From Lampris incognitus (lineage: Eukaryota; Chordata; Actinopteri; Lampriformes; Lampridae): a stretch of 64,000 nucleotides of DNA. Below the pieces are notes generated by a model. It did no database searches and was not told where the DNA came from. It saw nothing but the letters and a program-made list of their open reading frames with translations. The stretch is from assembly GCF_029633865.1 (NCBI RefSeq), contig NC_079224.1:16272890-16336889 (forward strand). The letters are read 5' to 3'. Each line of letters starts with the position of its first letter. Position 1 is the first letter of the stretch. Both the position numbers and the translations under genes were made by a program. Shown piece by piece: positions 55,871-64,000 of this stretch.

Positions 55871-56745
55871 GTGATGATCCAAGCGGTTATTATGCCGGTT
55901 GATACTGCCTGGTGTGGATCCTGGAGACAACACTCTAATCTCTGATTGTAATATGACCATGCAAATATGAATTTGAGCCTCCAAGTGACAGATTTCACGA
56001 GAAATTAAGACTCCGAGCTCACATGGTGCTGGTGAACAGAGTATTTGTGGTTTACACCAAGGGCTGAAGGCATATTTCTCCCCAGTCCTCACTGGTTGAT
56101 GCAGGGCTTCCCAGAACGGCCTGTCATCACAACATCGTGAGGGCTGTGAGGTGAGTGGGATTTTCAGAACCAGCAAAGTGTCCATGCTCGCAGTCAAGAA
56201 CATCCTCAAGGGTCTAATGGCTTTTCTGCAACAGTTAAAGGTGCATTTATTCCGTTTGAAGATATTTTTTCCCCCCAAAGCAGAATACATACACCTGGAC
56301 AGAAATAACCAGGAGGAAAAATGGAGCGATAACGTCACTTGGCTTTGCTGTTTCCTCAAGAGCTTACCAAGTGTCCCGCTGTGAGATAGCTGGAGAGCAT
56401 CTTTGACCAGCCAGATTGCTGAGCAGTATGTCACTGTTATACAGGATGCTATCATGAGCCTGATGATGGGCTCGCCGCCAGCTCTCCATCTAGTTTACTG
56501 AGTGTAACTTGGTTGATGCAGGGCTGATGCAACCAGCCTCATGGTATAAAATACCCCCAACCTTAAAACACCCCCCTCACATGGATCCTTCTAAAGTGGT
56601 GCATACGGACCATGATCCTGATCCAGATTATTATCGTGACCAAGCGGCTGCCAGCGACCAGTGCTCATCGGCTACATGACCCAGTAAGTGTCAACAGTTG
56701 TCAGTCACTTCCTGCTTGTGTCAGGGGAGTGTGAACTTCATCAAG
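55871..56745. other. Intergenic, nothing recognised
   Basis: No repeat family or coding signal seen. Confidence 0.5.
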
Positions 56746-56756
56746 ATCTCATCTAT

Positions 56757-57178
56757 ATTTGGGGGCGTCCGGGCAGCATAGCGGTCTATTCTGTTGCCTA
56801 CCAACAAGGGGATGGCCGGTTCGAATCCTCGTGTTACCTCCGGCTTGGTCGTGGCCGTGTCTGCTGGTGGGAAGCCGGATGTGGGGGTGTGTCCTGGTCG
56901 CTGCACTAGCGCATCCTTTGGTCGGTGGGGGGAATAGCATGATCCTCCCACGCGCTACGTCCCCTCTGGCGAAACTCCTCACTGTCAGGTGAAAAGAAGC
57001 GGCTGGCAACGCCACATGTATCGGAGGAGGCATGTGGTTGTCCACAGCCCTCCCCGGCTCGGCAGAGGGGGTGGAGCAGCGACCGGGACGGCTCAGAGAG
57101 TGGGGTGATTGGCCAGATAAAATTGGGCAGAAAAAGAGGAAACCCCCCCTCCCGGGAACCCTCCCCCCCCCAAAAAAA
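56757..57178 (+). mobile_element. SINE family 2, copy 8
   Basis: GGGGGCGTCCGGGCAGCATA head, CGGTTCGAATCCTCG, shortened body, then a C/A-rich tail. ATCTCATCTAT at 56746-56756 and 57179-57189 is the TSD. Confidence 0.87.
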
Positions 57179-57189
57179 ATCTCATCTAT

Positions 57190-58079
57190 TTATTTCTATC
57201 GTATGCATACTTAAGCACCCACACACACCGTTTTCAGACATGCGTGATTGGACATGAAACATCCACTCATCATCTGTGTGACTGGCCGTTCCACGCGGCC
57301 TGGTCCACTCCGTTTCAGGATAAATGAAAACGGTGAACGGAGGATTCTGCCGCAGACGGAGGGGGGGGGGAGCAGGGGGGGGCAGAGACAGTAAAGCGGG
57401 CCTTGTTCTTTCCTGCTATCTGCCTCCATCGGTGCCCAGATGAGGAGAACAGACCTCGCTGCGGCAGGTCGCTCTCTTCTCCTCCCTTCCTGCGGAGGCG
57501 TCCCCTGCTGTTGCTCCCGTCTCGCTTTCAGCGACGCCTCAGAAGAGCGCGCGCTGCTATTCCACTGTAGCGCCGCAGGCTCTTCAGTGGACCCGCTCGC
57601 CAGGATGCGTTTCCATGGAGACGCAATTTGTTCCCGGGGCCCCTGCAGCTCGTGTCATTGACTTCAATTAGTGCAGAGGGCCGTCTCGGCGAAGCGGATG
57701 CTTGCACAGAGAGACCGTCTCAAAGGGTTGCGGGAATGGCGGCCAAGGAGCAGAGGAGGGCGGGACAGCCGGGCTCCAGTCTGGCTTTATGGTATTTGAT
57801 AACATTCACTGGTGAAGGGAGGATGGAATTGCCAATAGGAATCGGAGGGAGGGGAGGGGGGGTGTATTAAAGAGCATCACTCAGATGTGAGATGAAAGAC
57901 ACTTATGGTTGTGTAGTTGGACTCTTTGCCGGTACAGACCATTTTCCTCTGTCGAAAAACAATTTCTCTCAGGTTGCATTTGAAAGAGGATTGCAGATCA
58001 CCAGTGTTGACTCCGCAGCCTTTCGTAGATGTCACGACTCAAAAACACCGTCCTGGCCCTTTAAAAGTGCATCTTCATG
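57190..58079. other. GC-rich intergenic patch
   Basis: 57240-57780 is GC- and CpG-richer than the rest of the right half, with G runs near 57360-57380. It could be a regulatory CpG island, but I see no exon or protein similarity. Confidence 0.35.
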
Positions 58080-58237
<158 letters not shown>

Positions 58238-58266
58238 CAGCTGACCCTATATGTATATAAATGTAA

Positions 58267-58348
58267 GACTTGATTGATTGATCTATTGTTTGGTTGATTG
58301 ATATATTGATTGATTGACAGATTGATTCATTGATTCATTGATTGATTG
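58267..58348. repeat. Imperfect (TTGA)n array
   Basis: Degenerate TTGATTGAT repeats interrupted by TTCA and CTAT units. Confidence 0.85.
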
Positions 58349-58349
58349 G

Positions 58350-59190
58350 AATTTTTCAAAGCCAAATTTCTGTTCTTTGGGCTGTCCCAAAACCAGTTGT
58401 CATGCTCTCGCTCTCATGAAAGGCCTCTTCACATTTACCTTCACAGTCTGTATATGAGTGCTTTGGGAAAGTGAAGACTCTGCCTCAGCCACGTTTACTC
58501 GTACATTTTACTCATTATATCTATTTTCACACCTGTACTTGTACGTACGTCTACCTGTACCTGTACTGGAGAAGGCAACTGCACGTTGTATATATGTATT
58601 TATTGGGCTATAACTTCTGTATACTCCCTGAATAATTTTCCAACTTTTTTTTTTAAATTGCTTGGAATTTTTGTTGTATTTTTAGTTTATTCTCATTTCC
58701 TTATTATTGCTATTAACTTCTTTTGTTGCACAATTTTGGAGTTGCCAAAAAAAACAAACAAACAACCTTTCACTGTTTATTGTAGTTGTACATGAAGTAT
58801 GTGACAAATAAACCTTTCTCTTCTGCGCAAACTCTTCTTCCAGCTTTCCTCTACTGTGCAACTGTGAGCCACGTGGTGGCTTGCAGAACCACAATACGTT
58901 TGCATCATTATGAGATTGAATAGCTCCGGGTTAGTCGACGGTCTATTCAAACACTCCCAATCAGCTCTCTAGGCAAAAGGGGAAAAAAATGAGAAATAAT
59001 TATTTCAAAAAAAGTACTTTATCCATGGGAAGAGAATGTCCCTGATTCCATGTCGGTTATCTGTTGATGAGAATCTATTTCTGAACGTGATCATGTCTCG
59101 TCAGCAAATGCAGAAATCGTTGTATTGGGTGACTGTCCACTTGAAGGTGCTCTGTGTAATAATTTAGCTTTCCTGCATGTTCTCAGCATT
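58350..59190. other. Intergenic, nothing recognised
   Basis: AT-rich; no coding or repeat-family signal. Confidence 0.5.
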
Positions 59191-59194
59191 CAAC

Positions 59195-59458
59195 CCATCC
59201 TACTGTATAGGAGCAGTGAGCAGCTGCAGCACCCGGGGACCAGCTCCAGTTCTTCTTTCCATTGCCTTGCTCAGGGGCACAGGCAGGAGTGTTAACCCTA
59301 ACATGGATGTCTTTTTGATGGTGGGAGGAAACCCAAGCAGACACAGGGAGAACATGCAAACTCCACACAGAAAGGACCCGGGACGGCCTGGGGTTCGAAC
59401 CCAGGACCTTCTTGCTGGGAGGTAACAGTGCTAACCACTGGGCCACCGTGCCACCCAT
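59195..59458 (-). mobile_element. SINE family 1 subtype II, copy M
   Basis: Minus orientation: alternative tail complement (GGAGCAGTGAGCAGCTGCAG, CACCCGGGGACCAGCTCCAG) at the left; head complement (GGTTCGAACCCAGG, CCACCGTGCCACCC) at the right. Confidence 0.8.
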
Positions 59459-59727
59459 ATAGAGAACGATGCAGGGGTCTGGTGTGTGATATCTACCCCA
59501 TAGCCTTTGAAAAGATGTTAGCCAGCATGCTGTGTATCCGTTACCTTTCTAATGGAATTTGTTTGTCTTGCTTCCTTTAATTTGTTGTAGTTATTCACAC
59601 TGCTGGATGATCAGGATTCAAGTAGGAATCATACCTATCCAAAACACTTGTGTAGTCATGTCTGTTATTGAACAATCATCATTATGGCACTGACCAGTGT
59701 ATTTGTCCTTGCATCATGTGGATAACT

Positions 59728-60025
59728 CTATGCGGCAGGCACGGGCGCAAGTCCATGAATGCTGGGAGGGCATCCAGCGCTTTACCTGTGCCCCCATCCA
59801 TAAGGTAAGTGGTTGTATCAGGAAGGGCATCCAACCTAAGATTTTCGAAATCAGTATGCGGATTGACAAGACCATACCGGATCGGTCAAGGCCAGGGTTA
59901 ACAACGGTCGCCATCGGTGCTGTGCCCTCACAGGGTAGCGATGGAAACTATACAATCTGCTGTGGCGACCCCTGAGAAACAGGGAGCAAGCTGAAAGAAA
60001 AAGAAGAAGAAGAAGAAGAAGATGA
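59728..60025 (+). mobile_element. RTE-type LINE 3' end
   Basis: GTGGTTGTATCAGGAAGGGC, ATACCGGATCGGTCAAGGCC, GGTTAACAACGGTCGCCATC, then CTGTGGCGACCCCTGAG and (AAGAAG)n, a standard RTE 3' end. The TGGCGACCCCT-plus-trinucleotide ending matches the fragment at 34072-34398. Confidence 0.7.
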
Positions 60026-60074
60026 TGATGTGGATAACTCAGAATTTCATCATACACTAAGACAGTGACATAGC

Positions 60075-60128
60075 TGTGTGTGTGTGTGTGTGTGTGTGTG
60101 TGCATGTGTGTGTGTGTGTGTGTGTGTT
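60075..60128. repeat. (GT)n microsatellite
   Basis: GT tract with one GCAT interruption. Confidence 0.95.
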
Positions 60129-60321
60129 TGAATTTTCATTTAACAAATAACTGCTCTCAAGTGAAAGTACAGCACTAATGACCTGCTATGGATGAATGAT
60201 CTGTTGGTTGAGCTTTGAACACATTTCTGACTAGACTGGATGGGCAGTCTTCTCCTTCCTCTCTGACTCCCTGTGGCCCTCAGATTCATGCACTCTCTCC
60301 ATGTCTCGCACTTCCCCTCAA

Positions 60322-60355
<34 letters not shown>

Positions 60356-60397
60356 TTCCAAGATTGTTTTTGGTGTCTTTTGAATTTCAGATGAAAT

Positions 60398-60526
60398 CCA
60401 TCCATCCATCCATTATCCAAACCACTTATCCTTACTCAGGGTCGCGGGGATGCTGGAGCCTATCCCAGCAGTCATTGGGCGGCAGGCAGGGAGACACCCT
60501 GGACAGGCTGCAAGGCCATCACAGGG

Positions 60527-60568
<42 letters not shown>

Positions 60569-60775
60569 TCACACATAGAGACAATTCAGTACGGCCGATT
60601 CACCTGACCTGCATGTCTTTGGATTGTGGGAGGAAACCGGAGCACCCGGAGGGAACCCATGCAGACACGGGGAGAACATGCAAACTCCACACAGAGGACG
60701 ACCCGGGACGACCCCCAAGGTTGGACTACCATGGGGCTCGAACCCAGGACCTTCTTGTTGTGAGGCGACCGCACT
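60398..60775 (-). mobile_element. SINE family 1, copy N (full length, 15-bp TSD)
   Basis: Minus orientation with tail at left (CCATCCATCCATTATCC) and head at right (GGGGCTCGAACCCAGGACCT). The internal GT of the family is expanded as (CA)n at 60530-60565. AATTTCAGATGAAAT is duplicated exactly (60383-60397, 60776-60790). Confidence 0.92.
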
Positions 60776-60790
60776 AATTTCAGATGAAAT

Positions 60791-61649
60791 TTCAAATGGA
60801 ATTCATACCTGTTTGCTATCAAAAAATATTGGATACCAGCACAACCCCCCCCCCCCATCAGATAAGCTTAGGCTGGGATCAAGACTGGCTCAAGTCTTTT
60901 TGTTGCCCAGAGTAGAAACTGGTTCCCCCAGTTCCTCCACTCGTGTCCAAGCGCCACCACGCTGCGGGGCCCTGAGGGCCCACACAGCTGGCTTATGCCC
61001 CTGGCCAGCCCTGGCCGGGATAAATGAATAATAACCCAAACCTTCTTACAGAACCTAATGATTAAGTTATCTCCTAGCCTGGTCTCTTGGCGCTTAAGAA
61101 CAAATGCCGAGCCTCCTCTAAGAACACATTCCCAACTGCCTTTTTCAGCATTTCTAAGCTGCTGGTTTTCCGCAAACACCAACTGGCGAAATGGAGGGGT
61201 GCATTTTTAAAGTGATTCAACCTTGACTATCCCAACTCATTACAAACACGCGCTCCCTGGCTGCATTCCTAATTACCATGAACAGGTGCATCACTCAGCC
61301 GCGTCAGTGCGGAGTTAAAGATTTAATTTAGAGATGCTGGCTGGGATATTAACCCGGCTAATTACCAAGCCGACCGTAGGGAAGAAACACCAACGGACCT
61401 TCGGGGCGAGAAAAGCACACAATTACTTTCTCCTTTATTCTGGGGAGAGTGCAGGTGGAGAGGGTGTAGGTGGGGGGAGTGCAGGTGGGGAGGGTGGAGT
61501 GTTTGCACAGAGGGGCCTCTCGCGGTGGGCTCCTGCATGCGAGGCGTGTGATCGCTGAGGTGGATTGGTCTCTGTGTGAGATTTTACACGAGAGCATCTG
61601 AATATTGCATTGTGGTGAGACTCCTAATTCAGGGCATACTACCAGCTAA

Positions 61650-61654
<5 letters not shown>
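60791..61654. other. Intergenic with a non-repetitive, possibly regulatory patch
   Basis: No gene. 61215-61380 is repeat-free and contains several TAATTA/ATTAAC-type motifs in a short span, as in homeodomain-bound enhancers. This is only suggestive. Confidence 0.3.

Positions 61655-61725
<71 letters not shown>
61655..61725. repeat. (CA)n microsatellite
   Basis: Pure tract of about 35 units. Confidence 0.97.
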
Positions 61726-61727
<2 letters not shown>

Positions 61728-61819
61728 ATGCAAATGCATGAAATGAAATGAAATTCACTCACCGCCCCCCACTGCAATGCTGAGACATACAGAGATGGAA
61801 ATATACTGCTTGCTCCCCC

Positions 61820-61822
<3 letters not shown>

Positions 61823-61882
<60 letters not shown>
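61823..61882. repeat. (CT)n microsatellite
   Basis: Pure tract of about 30 units. Confidence 0.97.
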
Positions 61883-61891
<9 letters not shown>

Positions 61892-62596
61892 CTGAGAGAC
61901 AGATGAGCTGATCCTGGGGAGTGTCCTGAGATGATTTAGATTCTGTGAATCTGATACTACTGTCCATGTTACATTACAGTCATTTAGCCGACGCTTTTAT
62001 CCAAAGCGACTTAGTGCATTTAACGTAGGAAATCAGGAGAACTACTAGTCATCAGAGGTCACAAGTGCATCTAAACAAGCATTTAAGAGAAAAACCAGTG
62101 CTAAAGTAAAAGTGCAAGGAAGATACATATATGAAATTTTTTTTTTAATGAGTGAATACAATAAGTGCAAAGAACAAGTAACAGGGTAGTAGTTCTTAAA
62201 GAGGGGAGTTTTCAACCTGTGCTGAAAGATGGGCAGCGACTCCGCTGGCCTGACATCAGTGGGGAGTTCATTCCACCACTGTGGGGCCGGGACAGAAAAG
62301 AGCCGTGACCGGGTCGATTGGCAGCAAGGGCCTCTGAGCGACGGGGCAACCAGGCGTCCCGAGGCAGCAGAGCGAAGTGGTCAGGCGGGGGTGTAGGGCT
62401 TGACCATGGCCTGGAGATAGGAAGGAGCTGTTCCTTTCACTGCCCTGTGGGCTAGCACCAGAGTCTTAAACTGGATGCGAGTAGCTACTGGGAGCCAGTG
62501 TAGGGACATGAGAAGGGGAGTTGTGTGGGAGAACTTAGGGCGGTTGAACACCAGACGAGCTGCAGCTTTCTGAACAAGCTCCAGAGGTCTGATGGC

Positions 62597-62905
62597 CTAC
62601 GCCGGGGTGCCAGCAAGGAGGGGGTTGCCGTAGTCCAGCCGGGAGATGACCAGAGCCTGGATGAGCACCTGTGCCGTCTCATCGGTGAGCAATGGGAGAA
62701 TCCTCCTGATGTTATAGAGGAGATATCTGCAGCAGCGAGCAACCGATGCAACGTTTGCAGTAAACGACAGTTGGTCATCCAGGATCACACCCAGATTCCT
62801 CACAGTCCGAGTTGGCGTCACCACGGTGTTGTCAATGGTGATGGCCAGGTCTCGGTGCAGGCAACCTTTCCCCGGGAGGAACATCAGCTCTGTCTGTCCA
62901 GATTG
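62597..62905 (-). pseudogene. L2-type LINE ORF2, C-terminal continuation in shifted frame
   Basis: ELMFLPGKGCLHRDLAITID, VRNLGVILDDQLSFTANVAS, YLLYNIRRILPLLTDETAQV, LIQALVISRLDYGNPLLAGT: the thumb/C-terminal part that follows the YADD domain. It then shifts again toward the 3'UTR. Confidence 0.8.
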
Positions 62906-64000
62906 AGCTTCAGGTAGTGCAGGTAGTGTGTCGCCATCCACTCCGAGATGTCAGTCAAGCACGCAGCAATGCGTGTCTCTACTTGTCTGTCAGAGGGAGG
63001 AAAGGACACGATCAGCTGGGTGTCATCAGCATAACAACGGTAAGAGAAGTCATGCAAGCAACTAACAGAACCCAGGGATGTCGTGTACAGGGAGAAAAGG
63101 AGAGGACCCAGAACCAAACCTTGTGGAATGCCTGTAGTCAGTCTGCGAGGCTCCGACACAGATCCCCTCCATGCCACCTGGTAGGAGCGACCTGTCAGGT
63201 AGGTTGCAAACATTGAGAGTGCAGAGCCTGTGACACCCAGCCCCTTGAGGGTAGAGAGGAGGATCTGGTGGTTCACTGTGTCGAACGCAGCTGACAGGTC
63301 CGGGAGTATCAGGACCGAGGAGAGAGAGTTTGCTCTCGCAGAGTGCAGCGATTCTGTCACTAGAAGGAGGGCCGTCTCTGTCGAGTGACCCATCCTGAAC
63401 TCAGACTGGTTTGGGTCCAGGAGGTTGTTCTGGTGGAGGTACACAGAAAGTTGGTTAAAGACAGCACATTTGAAAGTTTTGGATAGAAAGGGTAGAAGGG
63501 AAACTGGTCTGTAGTTTTTGATGTCAGAGGGGTTAAGTGATGGTTTCTTGAGAAGGGGGGTGACTCTAGCAGTCTTGAAGGCAGATGGAAAGCATCCTGC
63601 CTGGAGGGAGGTGTTAATGAGGTGGGTTAGATAGGGAAGGAGTTCAGGTGCTATAGACTGAAAAAGAGGGGAGGGGACCGGGTCAAGGGAGCATGTGGTG
63701 GGGCAACTGGATGTGATGAGGTTTAGAACTTCGTCGGGGGAGAGGGGAGTGAGGTGGGATAAGGTGGGACGTGGAGAGGTGAGGGAGGGTGCAGAGGGTG
63801 GCATAGTGCAAGCAGCACTAACCGGGTGGTGAGAAAAGGAGGATCTGATGTCGTTTACCTTCTTGTCAAAGAAGTCCGCGAAGTCATCAGGGAGAAGGGA
63901 GGAAGTAGGAGGAGGAGGTGGGGGTTGAAGAAGTGTAGAGAAGGTTTCAAAGAGTTTCTTAGGGCTTTGTGTTGTAATTTTCTTGTGATTTCTTTTAGTT
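62890..64000 (-). pseudogene. L2-type LINE ORF2, reverse transcriptase (partial, 5' end outside window)
   Basis: From the right edge the minus-strand frame is open without a stop: SPKKLFETFSTLLQPPPPPP, DDFADFFDKKVNDIRSSFSH, ARVTPLLKKPSLNPSDIKNY, RPVSLLPFLSKTFKCAVFNQ, LPDLSAAFDTVNHQILLSTL, TTGIPQGLVLGPLLFSLYTT, and the catalytic box CYADDTQLIVSF. The two catalytic aspartates and the upstream AFDTVNH Asp are intact. A frameshift near 62890 (after LKLNLDRQS) moves the rest into another frame. In the first box SAAF follows LPDL where LLDL is usual. Confidence 0.85.

Larger units (their letters stand above)
61968..64000 (-). mobile_element. L2-type LINE, 3' part, running off the window
   Basis: The minus-strand 3' end shows the complement of AGCCGACGCTTTTATCCAAA-GCGACTTA (61985-62013), a conserved fish LINE/SINE tail. 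ORF2 precedes it, with the 5' end beyond 64000. Confidence 0.85.

Noticed and set aside
57440-57870. GC-rich open frames as a possible novel gene or first exon
   Set aside because: No recognisable domain, no supported splice site and composition explains the open frames. Kept only as a GC-rich patch.

Overview
The window is vertebrate, almost certainly teleost-fish, nuclear DNA. The evidence is spliced genes with GT-AG introns, very dense (CA)n/(GT)n/(CT)n microsatellites, an intact Tc1-type transposon, L2/RTE-type LINE pieces, and two dispersed tRNA-headed SINE families whose copies carry readable target-site duplications (TSDs). Coordinates below were read by eye, so exon edges rest on splice consensus plus phase continuity.

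Genes. Three protein-coding host genes are supported. Two chemokine-receptor-type GPCRs lie on the minus strand: one at about 12.7-13.7 kb, and an XCR1-like one at about 18.6-19.7 kb with a 5'UTR exon near 19.95 kb. About 2 kb from the XCR1-like 5' end and facing away from it, fyco1 (FYVE and coiled-coil autophagy adaptor) runs on the plus strand from the ATG at 22024 to the stop at 44816. I could assemble 17 exon pieces in continuous phase, giving about 1481 aa. They encode the RUN domain, a long coiled coil, a FYVE-type zinc finger, a conserved LC3-interacting motif (FDII) and a GOLD domain. FYCO1 next to XCR1 and other chemokine receptors matches the human 3p21.31 arrangement, so this is an ancient synteny block.

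Layout. 1-2.35 kb: microsatellite-rich, no gene. 2.35-5.0 kb: a composite Penelope-like insertion with a 13-bp TSD, whose GIY-YIG endonuclease reading frame has been blown up by about 30 copies of a 57-bp minisatellite. 5.25-7.3 kb: a decayed mobile-element gene split by a SINE. 7.3-12.6 kb: mostly unassigned DNA with small repeats. 12.6-20 kb: receptors, with an intact Tc1 transposon at 14.4-16.0 kb and nested repeats between them. 22-45 kb: fyco1, whose introns hold LINEs, SINEs and microsatellites. 45-64 kb: intergenic DNA made of SINE copies, LINE fragments, microsatellites and a MITE, ending in an L2-type LINE whose reverse transcriptase runs off the right edge on the minus strand.

The most notable points are: the in-frame minisatellite inside a retroelement endonuclease; inverted-arm Penelope-like insertions with TSDs; the possibly active Tc1 copy; fyco1 exon 4 bracketed by perfectly complementary (GU)n and (AC)n tracts; a FYVE finger that has lost its usual histidine pair; and a retrocopy at 43.9 kb with the signature of twin priming, which suggests the LINE partner of one SINE family.
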